DNA from: Gnetum montanum
Taxonomy: Eukaryota; Streptophyta; Gnetopsida; Gnetales; Gnetaceae
Assembly (NCBI GenBank): GCA_015680685.1
Contig: MNCI01029493.1
Location: 63,907 to 127,906, forward strand
Direction of reading: 5' to 3'
Length of the DNA stretch: 64,000 bases
Within the stretch, counting starts at the first letter, position 1. Every line of letters starts with the position of its first letter. The notes under the pieces were generated by a model. The model did not search any database, was not told the origin of the DNA, and was given only the letters and a program-made list of their open reading frames with translations. Below, one piece after another: positions 11,721 to 24,965 of this stretch. The position numbers and the translations under genes were made by a program.

Positions 11721-12615
11721 TCTAGAAGAAGAGCAAGATCAAGTCTATCAAATCAAGTTGTTTTTAGATAATGAAGATGAAGAAGAAACTGAAAGTGAGG
11801 AGTCTAAATATGAAGATGAAGATGATGAACATCATTCTTGGGTATTCATGGCTAGATCCAAAGAAGAAGATATCGAAGAAAAAGAGTTGATGAATCTCAT
11901 GCCAAAAGAATTTGAAGAATTACTCCAATTCATGGAACAAGACCATATGGAAGAAGGATTAGACTCTTATAGCAATGAAAATTTATTTTCTAACCCATTT
12001 TCTATTTTGCAAAATACTACTGATAACAATGCTAGTTGTTCTCCCTATCCACCAACCTCTTCATTCAACAAAAATGAAGTCCTTGAAGTTCCAACACAAG
12101 TTATTTCTAAGGTGCCTATCAAGTTTCTCATAACCCCTTATGAGAAAAGGTTCCTAGTTAAAAATGAATGGTTTAGGACAAAAGCAATGGTAGTAGCAAT
12201 AGCATCAAACAACCTCAATGAAGAAAAATGGCATCAAGTGAAACAAATGCTATCTACAATCAACATAGTCTTGATTCCTATCAAGATTGCCATAGATGGA
12301 GTCAATAAGTGGAAGAAGTATTTAGCTTTCATCAACACTAGCGCGACACTCAATTTCACATACAAAGATGTTCTAACCACATGGGTGCAATCAAAACCAC
12401 TTCAAATAGATACCATGAATGGCGTTAGGTATCTAACTCATTTTTCTTTTAGGGTTCCCATTCAATTGAACAATTCCATTATAGGGACAACCAACTTCAT
12501 GCAAATTAGTGACAGTGGCTTTGATGTTGGCATAGGATCTCATTTCATGGACTCTATGGCTCCCTACACCATTGGAATAGATATGATTATTTGTTCTCCA
12601 AGCGAAGAAGGCTAG
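11721..12615 (+). pseudogene. Caulimovirid acidic linker and aspartic protease
   Basis: A very acidic run (Asp/Glu-rich, about 11700-11850) is followed by a retropepsin-like part with FINTSATLNF (about 12328-12357) where the active D-T/S-G-A box should be. Asp is replaced by Asn and Gly by Ala, so catalysis would be lost. A downstream IGIDMIICSP matches the 'G-D-ll' strand of retropepsins. The piece ends at TAG 12613-12615. Confidence 0.6.
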
Positions 12616-12684
12616 AAAACTAGAATTTTAGTTGCAAGGATTCCTCCTACCCTGCACCAAAGGCAACACAACTAGGTTAGAACA

Positions 12685-14215
12685 ATGGCTAAAAATTCCT
12701 CTTTAAATGATATCATTACTCAATATCATATTGAAGATATAGCTAGAAATAAATATCAGCAAAGACAGAAGATAATGAAAGCTATAGGGAGTATTGCTAT
12801 GGAAACTTCTGAAAAAGAAGCAAAGGAATTGACAGAAGTTATCAAGGCTTTAAAGAATTGTTGTTGTGAACATCCTCTAACTTATTGGAATAAGGATAGT
12901 CTTGTTCATTGTATCCCAATAGTGCATAATATTCTAGTTCAAAGTAAGCCCATTTTTCTAAATCAACAAGATGCTGAAGAAGTTCAAAGGCAAGTAACTA
13001 AATTCCTTGAACGTGGTTTAATTAGACCATCTTAGTCTAATTATGCATGTTCCTATTTTGTGGTGCATAATCATGCTGAACAAAAAAGAGGTAAAGCACG
13101 TATGGTTATCAATTACATCCCTTTAAATGTGGTAACCATTGAAATCAAATGGCCTCTTCCCAATAAGGAACTCTTAATCCAAAAGGTAATAGCCAAGAAA
13201 ATCTTTATCAAATTTGATTGTAAGAGCGGCTATCATCAGATCAAGATAGCCAAGGAGGATGTGCATAAAATGGATTTTAGTACTCCTAATGGTTTGTTTG
13301 AATGCATGGTAATGTCGTTTGGTCTCAAGAATGCACCATCCTAGTTTCAACACCAAATGGATACAATTTTTAAGGAGCATCAAGCATTTGTGGCCAATTA
13401 TATTGATGATTTTCTCATCTTCTCTGACTCTGTTAAACAGCACATTCAACACCTGAAGAAGTTTGTAGAGCTGTGCCAACAACATGGGATTGTGCTATCT
13501 AGATATGCAAAGAAATTCAATGTTGCACAAACTAAGATCAACTTTTTGGGCGTGTAGCTAAAAGAAGGCAAGATTTTTATGCAGCCTCATGTGTTGAAGA
13601 AAATTTCTTTGTTTCCTAATGTATTAGATTCAAAAGATCAATGTTTAAGATTTTTAGGATGTTTGAATTATGTTGCAAAACATATTGAAAAACTAATGGA
13701 TGAAACATCTGAAATCCATCCAAATTCCATTTAAATGGTCTAATAAGGCTACTAAACAAGTGCAGTAGCTGAAGAAAGAATGCCAGACTCTTCCACTGCT
13801 TTTACCAATCTTGAAGAGACCATTCATCTTGAACACTAATGCAAGTTATGATGCTTGGGCTGTCGTTCTACTTCAATCAGGCTAAGCTAGAGGAAAAGAA
13901 AATATTTGTGCCTATGCCTCGGGCATTTTCCATAAGAACAAGTTGAATTACTGGCTAGCCGAGAAGGAGATCTTAGCAACAATTAAAGGTATAGAAAAAT
14001 TTCACATTTATTTAATTGAAGGTCCATTTATTCTATGAATGGATTCATCAAACCTAGCTGCTCTACCCAAAAGAAAAATTCATCCTTCACCAAAGTTGCA
14101 ACGCTTTGCTTGGTGGCAATTTCTACTGTCCTAGTAACATTTTTCAATTGAACACATTTTGCGTCCCGTCAACTATTTGCCAGATGCCTTAACCCATGAA
14201 TTGAAAGAAGAAGCA
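12685..14215 (+). pseudogene. Caulimovirid reverse transcriptase / RNase H
   Basis: The RT is spread over three pieces in one frame (12685-13035, 13060-13344, 13357-13557), each ended by TAG (13033, 13342, 13555). Motifs include RMVINYIPLN, KFDCKSGYHQIKI, MSFGLKNAPS and YIDDFLIFS, all in caulimovirid order. A thumb/connection remnant (RFLGCLNYV) and a strongly decayed RNase H follow to about 14215. No integrase follows, as expected for pararetroviruses. In the living virus this enzyme copies pregenomic RNA to DNA in the cytoplasm. Confidence 0.85.
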
Positions 14216-16220
14216 CCTAGTTGTGATAAAGATCTAAATGTTATGGTTGGGAGTTGTGAAAGAAGAAGAATTGTAAGTATAAATGATAAAGATCTAAATG
14301 TTATTATCAACCTCAACATGTGTCATTAATATCCAAATGTATAACTATTATGATTTGCATAAAGAGACTAATTAAGTTATTAATTATTGATTAACAAGAG
14401 GTATAACTATTAAATATGACATGTCCCTTAGTTGTGGTGTACTAAAGGGAGGTCATAAGATAGTTGTTATATACAGCAACATCAACACTCTTAGTATGGC
14501 ATATAGACCAAAACTATTAGGTGTAATATCTATGGTTTTCTTTCTTAGTCTTCTATATTGTATTTTATTACTTGTTCCAAGATTTCTATCTCTATGTTTA
14601 CTCTATTATGTTATATATTAGTCTTTTTACGAGTCTAACATTATAATTGTCAATGTCTATATACACTGTTTGGTATTACTTTTCATATCTATTACTATGT
14701 TCATTTACAAGTTTTGGATTCATATCATAGTTTGTGAGACCAATATAGATTCTACTCCTTTATATATCATAATCATGATTCACATAAGTTCTCTATCCTC
14801 ATGGTTTATATAATTACACATTGTATTTAAAATCTACTAGTTGGACTTGGTTACCCTGATCCTAGGAAGTTCATATTCTAACAATAAATACTTGGTAGTC
14901 CTTCTATTAAAAATAATCCATTCACTTTACCAATCTAGGAGATAGAGCTAGAGAGGGAGACCTTGCTAAATAAAATAGAAGCCATAATCAAGCTTGCATA
15001 GCCTTCCAAATTTACATAAGTGCTTTCATTTCTAAGTTTTCATTCTAGATCTTATTTGGATTCAATCATTGACCTTTGCCTCCACCTAGGGTTTCAAGCC
15101 TAATAAGGAAATCTAATCTATGCAAGGATTTTTATTAGTAATGCTTCTAATTAAGTAGGAAATTTATTACAATGCTTATTTCTGGATTTTTAATTTTATA
15201 AGGTTATGCACATTCAGTTTTGATGACATTTGTTCAATAACATGCATTCTATCATCTATGTTCAACAATTTATGTGATGCCTAATTTTGTAATTTAGATA
15301 TGGATCTATAATTTTGTAGTCATGTCAATATTCTATAATAAATTATAGTCAATTTTGACCTAATTTGAATTTTATTAGTTTTTTTTTTCATAGGTTGATT
15401 TGTTAGGGTTTTTAGTTTGTGTTAGAGTTTTTTAACCTAATTTCTTCTCTAACATCCAACATCTAGAAGGCAAACATTTCTGTGAAGATGGTGTCGACTT
15501 CAAGGTGTTTTCAAATGCTCATACAACCATCATGACCTATATTAGGGGTCACATTATAGGTCACAATATTTTATATGCGATATACAAAGACATCAGCATG
15601 GGAAACAATGAAGAAAAGGACTACTTCAATCACTAGGATTCTACACACTACAATTCAATACCATAGTTTTAATGTGTCCATTTAGAGAAAGAAGAAGAAA
15701 CCATAACTAAAATCTATAATAGCTAGAAAATTAATATATGAGACTTAGAGCTCATTAATATTTGATTTGAACCTTCGATATGTGATCACATGTTTCCCCA
15801 TCATTCTAGGTTTGGTTATTAGCATATATTTTTTTTTTCTAACATTTTCTATTTGTATTAGGAAATTAGCATTTCAAATGTCAACTTAGCTTCTCTATTT
15901 GATTTAGGTAGAGATAATACAAAGGAGATGATTGGTTGATTTTAAAGGAACCCTGAGACATTCTACAACCCTTGGAAATCTATAGTAGTAAAGTCCATGT
16001 CACATTGGCATTTAAACAATGCTGAATGAAGGGGACATCTAGGTACCTAGTGAACAAAAACAAAACTGAGGCAACATCTGAGTTGACCTTGGTATTGGAT
16101 TTCAAAACATTAAATAAATTTTTTAGGCACATCTTCTTTTAATTATGTTTGGTTTGGAAAATCTTATTATGCACAATGAGTAGACATTTCAACTTTTAAC
16201 CCTCTAATACTGAGAGTTTG
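14216..16220. other. Intergenic, no gene seen
   Basis: AT-rich DNA with no credible coding pattern. A 21-bp sequence (tgataaagatctaaatgttat) occurs twice, near 14224 and 14285, at the tail of the pararetrovirus remnant. Confidence 0.5.
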
Positions 16221-17098
16221 GTGCTAGCTTTCATAAACTTTAAGTTTAAGAGGTGATGGTGGAATTTCTATTTTGATCTAGTTTTCTATGATTGGCTTGG
16301 TTATTTGATACTTGCAAAATTTGGTACTAACATTTTCTTGGATGTAGCAACCCTTGTGCATAGTTATCCAATTACCTTATGCTTGATTCCAAAATCCTTA
16401 AATGAGCATTTGTAATTTATTTTCCCTATTTAATTATGTAAACTAACTCCTTCCTGTGTTTATGTCCTATGTGAAACAAGTATTTATGATGAGGAATGGT
16501 CAGAGAAGCAAATACTAAGGTTTGAATTTGGATATTTCTAGCATTCTATTAAAGTTGAAATTTTTGGTGTAATTTCTAAATTGTAATATTTAGTTGGTAT
16601 TTTGTACTATGTATTGCCCTTTAGTTGATAGTGTAATCTCATACTTGCCTATCATTAGTACTAGCTTCCATAAACTTTAGGGTTAAGAGGTGATGGTGGA
16701 ATTTCTATTTTGATCTAGTTTTCTATTATTGGCTTGGCTATTTGATACTTGTAAAATTTGGTAGTAACATTTTCTTGGATGTAGCAACCCATGTGCATAG
16801 TTATCCAGTTACCTTATGTTTGATTCCAAAATCCTTAAAGGATCATTTGTAATTTTCTTTTCCTACTTAATTATGTAAACTAACTCCCTTCTATATTTAT
16901 GTCCTAGATGAAACAAGTATTTGTGATGAGGAATGGTTGGAGAAGAAAATACTAAGGTTTGAATTTGGATACTTCTAGCATTCTATTAAAGTTGAAATTT
17001 TTGGTGTAATTTCTAAATTGTAATATTTAGTTGGTATTTTGTACTATGTATTGCCCTTTGGTTGATAGTGTAATCTCATACTTGCCTATCATTAGTAC
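16221..17098. repeat. Two-copy tandem duplication, 438-bp period
   Basis: The sequence starting gtgctagctttcataaactt at 16221 recurs at 16659 (gtactagcttccataaactt). Both copies end in cctatcattagtac (16661 and 17098). The copies differ by scattered substitutions, so this is a real and fairly old duplication. Confidence 0.85.
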
Positions 17099-20000
17099 AA
17101 ATCTAACTTTACTTTCCTATTTATTTAAGTTGATTATTGATAATATTAAATTAGAACTTATTATTTGGATATTGTGTGTTGGTTTGATAATGATCTAATG
17201 CCTTGATGTTATATTGGATATTATATTATTTATTCCAACATAAAAATATTATGATGATTTTTGACTTAGGCTATATGGGCAATGAACTATTATTAGTGAA
17301 TAGTTTAGGTTGTGTACATAAGTGACTATTGGCATTGATATTTTGTATTTAATTTATTCTATAATTTTTATGCCTGCTTGTTTTATGGATGTCATATTTC
17401 TTAGAATTTTTTTCATTCTATTGCAATTTATTTTCTAGTAATATCTTTCTAGCTTAAGCCTAGATTAGTGGGATGTTACATCTTTACTTAGATAACATGA
17501 TATGCACATAATATAACTTTGGTTATGACTTGTGATTGATGGTTGATAGATCCTTAATTCACCTTTTATCATTGCCTAGAGATAAATATAAGTTATTGAC
17601 ATGATAGATTTATTTTTCTTACTTATATTTTCATTTGTAGAATAAATGAGAAAAACCTTAAAACTTTAAACCCTATGAAAAAGAAGAAATCAAAGGATCG
17701 AAGCATGAAGAAAGACCCTTAATGCAAACTCATTTGAAAATGAACAAAAAATAGAGGGGTGGTTTGTCATATCCTTATTCACAAATGGTGTCGTTCCATA
17801 ACAATAAGTTGTAATTATTGTAATAAGACCCTTTATAAAAGAGCACTTTAAAATTACAAGCATGTCTCTTGAGGTAATCTTTGGAAATTTAACCTAAGGT
17901 ATTTATACTTGGTAATTAGATATCATGTTAGCATTGAATTGCAAAGTTGATAAAGGCAAGTAATATGCGCTAGGTGAAGAGTAATAGAAAGGGACTTGGT
18001 TATCTCTTTTGGCTAGGTCTAGGCCTAACCATGGTGGTAGTACTAGATTATCTCTAGGGGACAAATGTGGAAGGAAGATAACTCTAAGGAAACCTCAGAA
18101 CATAACCCAAACATACTTATTCATTTTTCAATTTTCTTATTAATAGTATTTATTTTCATTTTCTACTATATTTTCCCTATCATGTTCTTTATGCATTATG
18201 TTAAATATAGCATATGTTTGGTGTTTTCCATGACATTTGAGAATGGGATGTCATAGTTATCTTATGTATATATAAAAAAACATATCATCTAGAAATATAT
18301 TTCTATAGTTTGGTGATAGAAAGGATATTTTTCTCCTTAAAAAGAAATATTTGAATTTATAAAATATATAGAACTTTCCAATGATGAATGAAAAATTCTT
18401 TCTTCCAAAAAAATTAATTCACATATAGTCATTTGCACACTAAATTTGTTAAAGATGATCAGAAAAGATCCAATTATGAATTCAACAGATAAAAATATGA
18501 CAAAAGAAAACTCAAGCTTGATGAATTAATGGTGAGTTTTAATTTATTCAAAGAAAAGAATTCTAAAAGATAGTAGGACCATAGTTACATTGACTATTGG
18601 TTCACGATCTATATATTCTTTTTTAAAGCAATGTTAATAATGATGGCATTATCATGCAAAAGTTACAAATTATGTGTACAATTAAAAATCATAAATTTTT
18701 AGCTCACCATCTAGTTACTTGTTCTATGCAAATACAAGTTAACTTAATTAGTTTACACAAATAACTCACCATCAGAGTTGCGTTTTCAATGCAAATTCAT
18801 GGCAGCTTAATTGGTTTATACAAACAAGAGGTATTAAACTTACACTAAGACTTTAATGCTCTATGTAAATTTTTGTGAAGTATAGTATTATCATAATTTA
18901 AGATTACAAAGACATAGTATGTTATTCAAAAGCTTTAGAAAGTCATAAAATAGATAAAGAGGAATTTTTCTAAATTAGTGTAAATTACATATTAAAATAT
19001 TTGCTACATTTTTTAAATAATAAATACATTTACTAATAAAATGCCCTAATACAAAAGTGACACTAATAGAAAATAATCATTAAGAAATATTGCAAAATCT
19101 AAGTCACCCTTTCTAGGAGGATTTTTGTGATAAACCTATACTATGAGTCAAAAGTCTCTTGATCTTTCGCAAGGTCTAAACCTTGTACATATTAACAATT
19201 TACACTAAGGTCTTACTATTTAAAATTTGAGCACCTTGCCATTTTTGAAAATGATGACCCAAAATAATATAAAATATCTTTAACAATTTGTGCCTCTTCT
19301 GAAATGAACTCCACTCATGTTATCAGCTTCTTCAAAATTCAATTAATCGATTGAGTTAGATAGTTCCTTGTAGTAATAAATTTCTTTAAAAAATGATTAT
19401 ACAGAGTAACAATTTCTTGAAGAGGAATCTATTTGTAAGTGGAGAAGCAATCAAGTTATGCGAATATCAAAAGATATAGCTAAAGGGACCATGCTCTAGG
19501 GGAAAAATGTACAATTTACTTGTGTTACACAAGTTTTTGGTCCTTAATCAGATGACTTATCACTAGATAAAGAATGTCAGGATCAGGGACCAAAGTTCAA
19601 TGTAAAAAACAAAGGAATATATTGTGTATGCAGAGTTTTCATCACATGAGGACCTAATCTAATTAGACCAAAACACTTACTAGTAACAACTATGTAGTAA
19701 TTATATATCATCAACTTTAAAACAGTATACAACAAACTCTAGCAATCATAAATGAAACAAAACGAAGCTTTATTATGTCAGAAAACATATAGGATCTATT
19801 AGACAGATATTATATTTTTATGAAAAATAAAGATGGAATTTACAAATTAACCAGACATCAAAAATAACTCATACAAGGTTTTTCTACAATAACACTATAA
19901 CACTATCTTAAATGAGTGATCATAACACAAGAAAGAAACAAATGTAACTCATATTCAATAGCTTATGATCTTACCAATGCGCTCTTTTTTAAGGAGTTGA

Positions 20001-20339
20001 ATCCATCTTCCACTTTTAATTCTAAAATGATGAGAACTTAAGAGAAGCTTGCTAATAGCATTTTGACACTTAATTAGAATAGCAACTGAGTTTTACATAT
20101 ATTTTATTATTAGATTTAATGTGTAAATAAAATTGTCTCTTGCCTTCCATGTTAGACCATATGTGTTAAAACCTTTTGCATAACTGGTCAGCAATTATGT
20201 TTAATATTTTGTTGTGCATTCTCCCAAGAGATATTTCAATTTCTGAACCATTGCATCCCTTAAAAATAACAACCACAGTCTCAAGAATTCTCAAAAGCTA
20301 CTTTAGAGAATTTGTCTTACTTTGAGATATGTAAGCTAT
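17099..20339. other. Intergenic, no gene seen
   Basis: AT-rich sequence without convincing coding or structural features. The lower end may include the unrecognised 3' part of the minus-strand LINE that begins at 20340. Confidence 0.4.
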
Positions 20340-22930
20340 AAGTGTATATAATGAATTGGTACTAGGCTTCTACTTCTAAATGTAATAAATCACATTCACA
20401 TAATAACATTAAGCAAGGTGTTTGCATCTTCACCTTTAGCTCATTGAAAAGAAAACTTTTTTGCACTCTTTTAATATTTTTCTAAAGTTTAGCACTGTGT
20501 CTAGGTCCCCAAACAACACATCTATACAATACAATAGAATAGATAATAGTTTGGAAATTTTATTTTTTAACGTTCTAAGCATAGAATCCTAAATTCTTGT
20601 GCTTGTTCTTAAAAGCATTGAAAACCTTGAAACCTTTGCTATTTTTTCTTTGATGCACTTCCCTCACATGTAATTATTCATATAAATAAGACCCAAGTAT
20701 TTAAAAGAATTTACTATTTGCACATTAATGCCTCCAAACTAGAAATTACAATAAGTATTTCTTATACCTCAAATTATCAATTTAGTTTTATCCACATTTA
20801 CTTGAAGACCATATGAATAACAATAATTTTTTAAAATTTGCAACATATTTTACATACCCTCTATAGTAGTGAAGATCAAGGCAGCATTATCTACATGTAA
20901 AAAAAGATTCATTACTTAAGATCTAATTTTGATAGCATGACTATCTTGCCCATTGTACAACTATTCCTACATCTCATCAATAAAGATACCAAAGAAAGTT
21001 AAAGAAAGGGGAAAACCTTAATTAACTCTAATTTTGCGCTAGAATTAAAAATTTTTATCTAAATTGCTATATGTAATTTTAATAATCACTTCCTCATACT
21101 AACTTTGAGTTGCTACAATCAGATCTAAAAAGAAGTCAATTTTATGTAAGCACAACCATAGTTTTGTATAGATTACTAGATCATACGCTTTTGCAAAATC
21201 AATAACATAAATAAAAACTTTTTATTAGACATTTTTAAAACTTTATACAATGTCTGAGAGTAACTAAATGACCAATAGTGAAATGATTTTTTCTATAACC
21301 TACATGACACCTTGCCCTTACCTAGTTACTTTTAGCCAAAGAATTGATTTTTTAGAGTTTCCAACAACTTAACAAAAATATTACTCACAATGATTTTTTA
21401 ATAATTATTTAAATTATTTTTAACTTCCTTTTTATATAACAAGATAGCTTTACTAGTTTTCTAATGCTGATTTAATCCTTGCTCCATTGCTAAATTTAAT
21501 TTGTGCCAAATTTCTCTATGAATAGTATATCCTACCCACTTTAATAATTCTACATATAAACCATCTAAATCTATAGCTTTGTCATGTGCTTACTTTTTAA
21601 TACTTCCTCAAGAGTAAATTGGAAAAGTGCTTGTTGTACAATAGTAGTAGAATTATCAACTACTCCTGTAAATAGCTTATTGTAAAATGAGCAAATATCT
21701 TGAAAAGAAAAATTAAATGATGAAGAAACTTTGTTACAAAAACATTGTCAAAACTATTTAGCTTCCTTTTTAATGGTTTAACCAAAATATTTCTACTAGT
21801 CCCTAATAAATTTTCTTCTCTTGGTTTTAATCAAGTGAAGCATTTATATGCCTTAATTAAACTTTGTCTGTAACTCTTATTTGCATTCTTAACATTCTAC
21901 CTATCCTATACACAAGCCTCATTAAACCAAGTCTTCCAATTACCTTGTTGTAAATGCATGACTTGCTTAGTTATCATAAGCAAAATTTGTTCAAGCTCCT
22001 TATGTTGTCTTTCAAGAGCCCATTTGTTAGGTGCTGCATTACTATATTTTTCCTTGACTTCTAAGGTGAGTCTATAATGAAATTTTTTTCTATTATTATT
22101 TTTTGTTGTTTGAAAAAAAAATTGAATTTGCAACAAAAACTCTTCATGATGATAGTAATCTTCTCCAACTTTCAACTCCTTAATAAAATCAATATCTTCA
22201 TAAAAACATGAAAGCAAATCAATATAAGAGTTACCTTGAGGTCCTGAGAAAGTAAATGATAAAAATTGAGGAAATCTAACAAGGCCATTGCAAATTACAA
22301 GATCAAAAAAAATTCATTCTAATAGTTGTTGACACATTTTATTAATAGTTCCATTTGCATAATGTTGTATCTAGCTATAAGCCTCCACAATATCTAAATT
22401 ACCAACATTTTGTTGCAAATAAGTGATTTTTGTTTGCTATGAACCTATCATTGCATTAAAATCTCCACAAATAAATATTGAGCCTTTTGCTAAAAAATTT
22501 ATAGAACTGAAAAGGATGATCATGAGACAACTCTGTAGAATCATCCAATGTAGCATCTCTACGAGCAAAATAGCATATGGCAAGGAAAGCACAATCGTGC
22601 TGACATAGGATTTTTAGCCAAACATATTATTTATGATCATCAATTTTTTTCTAAAAGCATGCAAATTTCAAGAGATTTCCTTACTAATATTGCAATGCCA
22701 CCAAAGGTCTCCCTCTTCACACTACTCTTGTATTTCTTACAACAAATTTAATAAATCTAGGAACTACAAAATTCATAGAACCAACATTTTCCCAAGTTTC
22801 AACAAAACCAAAAATAGCAAATTTATCAAAGAAGCTAATACTATTCAAAGAAACAACTTTAATTACAACTCTAATATCAAAGTTTTAAAAATCCACACCT
22901 TAAAGGACCTATACATTATTTGAATAATTT
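20340..22930 (-). mobile_element. LINE remnant (endonuclease + RT, RTE-like)
   Basis: Read on the minus strand: TFGGIAILVRKSL (near 22700) and CGDFNAMIGS (near 22470) are apurinic endonuclease motifs, with YIDLLSCFYEDIDFIKE near 22200. Further on are IFIDEM (near 20975), YGLQVNVDKTKL (near 20800) and NSFKYLGLIYMN (near 20700), the late part of a LINE reverse transcriptase. The catalytic FADD box reads HVDNAAL and many stops are present. No poly(A) end or target duplication was found. Clade assignment is tentative. Confidence 0.65.
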
Positions 22931-23154
22931 TTAGAATATTGCTTATTTGTAATTACTACCATGTTGCTAATATTTAGGTATGCTACAAAACCTTGTTCAT
23001 GAGTTGTCTTAAGCTTTTTCCATTTTTCAATTTGCTTCAAGAACCTCATTTATCCAAATGCTTTTCCCATTCTCACTTTGCTTCAAGTGGCTTCAGTGTC
23101 TCCAAACATGCACTCTATCTTCTACATCATGAAACCTAAAAATTACATGTTAAT

Positions 23155-23925
23155 TGATGAGTGGCAAGGTACCCCTACACTCAACCATACGAATACGAGC
23201 GTAGCNCGATTAATTATTCATTGTCTTCTCAGACTTACTTGTAGTTGTCATGGTGNATTAATTATTCATTGTCTTCTCAAACTTACTTGTAGTTGTCATG
23301 GTGTATGGTTAAGTAAGTCTAAGGTATATGATTTTTATATATTTTTACATTTTATCTCCTATGCTATCAAGGTGAAGGGTGGAAGAAACTAAGTCCTAAC
23401 TTTAACTAACTAACTAAGTCTAAATTAACCTAGCGTCAACATCCGTTCCCACTTACCATACACACCCTGAACCAATGCAATCGTGGCTACCAAACACTAA
23501 TCGTTGCTGGGATCACCATGCGTAACGCACATGCTCGAAGTGGTCATACTGAGGCACTTAACTAAGAGAGAAGGGTTGAGAAAGATTTAATTCCTAATAA
23601 AGCATTAAAATGGAAAACAGTAAATCACAATAAATCAAATCCTAATTAACCTATTCCATGCACTGCAAGGTTTATCCAAGAAACTCGTCTTTATTGCCAT
23701 ACACAAACTTGTGTTCAGGTACAATGTTTGCTCAAATAAAGATCTGTTCACTTTAGGACTCCTACTACGGGCACATGGAAAATATTCTCTCTGGAGTGAT
23801 CAATCTGCTAGAGTTTCCCTACTGTCTAGCCTAGGATGAGGAAACAAAGGAGAGCTGCCTCTTATTTATAGATATGACGGTGCACCGCGATATCGCAAGG
23901 GATGACACGATATCACGTCTCATCA
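23155..23925 (-). repeat. A4: solo LTR of the A family, TSD TTAAT
   Basis: It starts TGATGAGTGGCAAGGTACCCC and ends CGTCTCATCA. The flanking five bases are TTAAT on both sides (23150-23154 and 23926-23930). TATAAATA (minus) is at 23863-23870 and two GATATC hexamers lie near the outer end. No internal region is present, so it is the product of LTR-LTR recombination. A 47-bp stretch is doubled across single-N positions 23206 and 23256, probably an assembly fault. Confidence 0.9.
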
Positions 23926-24658
23926 TTAATGTTATGCAATCAATTACGATGTAGTACACTAAAGTTGAAGCAACCATATTGTATAATTCAATATATAGAA
24001 TAAATATTTAAGTACAAATCCTTAAAAAATACAAAATGAATTTTGAAAAATTGAAAATACAAATCAATCAAATCATATCTATTTAGCTTTTTGTTGAAAT
24101 TGAAGATTTTATTACGTGTGTACCGAAAAAGATATATCTTGGACAAAGTACATTAACCTCATAGAAAGTGAATTTAATTCAACAAAGTGGCTATGCACCA
24201 CTAGATGCAACAAAACTAAATCAAACTTTTTATTACAATCATGTACTTTTATCTCAGATGTTCAATCAAAGGACAATTAAGAAAAACATGCTCCCCAATC
24301 AAAGTGTATTTATCAATGTAGTCTCTTATAGGCCCCATGGATTGGTTTAGCCTTCATGTTTAGATGCAATTTTACAAACATTTCATTTTTCAATGAAGGA
24401 GAAAACAACACTTGGTACAATCCATTTACCAAACACTCATGTACCATCCATCATTTTAGTTTACAATGTATCTTCTTCAATAAGCAAAACATTGTTTAGA
24501 ATGCAATTAATGGCAATAAGAAACTATTCATCATCATATCATTATCCCAAATGTGCTTATCCTATATGTGCATCCCAAATGTGCATGGATCAGCTATATT
24601 ATGTCTTTTTATAGGTTTTCAAACCACAAATGTCTAAGACTATCTCTTTGTTAAGTGC
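23926..24658. other. Intergenic, unrecognised
   Basis: Open stretches at 24168-24350 and 24393-24614 (plus) are short and match no family I can name. No start context or splice pattern supports them as genes. Confidence 0.4.
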
Positions 24659-24734
24659 CTTGGACATAAAGTGACCTTTTATACTAGTTACATTCCCTTG
24701 GACATAAAGTGACCTTTTATACTAGTTACATTCC
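24659..24734. repeat. Two tandem copies of 38 bp
   Basis: The sequence ccttggacataaagtgacct and its continuation occurs at 24659 and again at 24697 without change, directly next to the LINE tail on its left. Confidence 0.8.
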
Positions 24735-24965
24735 CTAATCTTTGTAGTACATGACCAAACCATCTCAAGTAAATTTCCTTAATCTTTTATCAATGGGTGC
24801 TACTTTCAACCCTTCCACTTTCAACCCTTCCTTAATAGGAGAGCTGATACAACCTTTTCTAATCACATCCAACATCCACCTTGCCACAAGCATCTCTACC
24901 ATGTGTATACATTGAAAAATTAATAATGATATTGCAATCTTTGCAATGTTTCTTGAAATAATTTG
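24735..24965 (-). mobile_element. LINE 3' tail fragment (RTE-like)
   Basis: On the minus strand the reading HMVEMLVARWMLDVIRK, then APIDKRLRKF followed by DGLVMY, matches the usual LINE C-terminal pattern 'EMrmLRWMcGvtRkD...lgVAPI-dKlRen-LrWfGHV'. A five-residue duplication (EGLKV) interrupts it. The rest of the LINE is absent. Confidence 0.6.

Larger units (their letters stand above)
8253..14215 (+). mobile_element. Endogenous pararetrovirus (Caulimoviridae), decayed
   Basis: Domain order on the plus strand is an N-terminal region, 30K movement protein, coat region with a Cys-His knuckle, retropepsin, reverse transcriptase, RNase H. The RT carries the caulimovirid form KFDCKSGYHQI and a YIDD catalytic box, which separates it from Ty3 elements. 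There is no integrase and no LTR. From about 9292 to 13557 all remnants lie in one frame broken by stops, so the ancestor probably coded a single long polyprotein, as in petuvirus-like and gymnosperm-associated endogenous groups. The genus assignment is inference. The copy cannot be functional as it stands: it has many stops, frameshifts and no complete genome ends. Confidence 0.85.

Noticed and set aside
18065-18256. Small hydrophobic protein of 63 residues
   Set aside because: AT-rich chance frame with no homologue pattern, no promoter and no neighbours.
22633-22923. 96-residue frame on the plus strand
   Set aside because: It is the antisense of the LINE endonuclease region on the minus strand.
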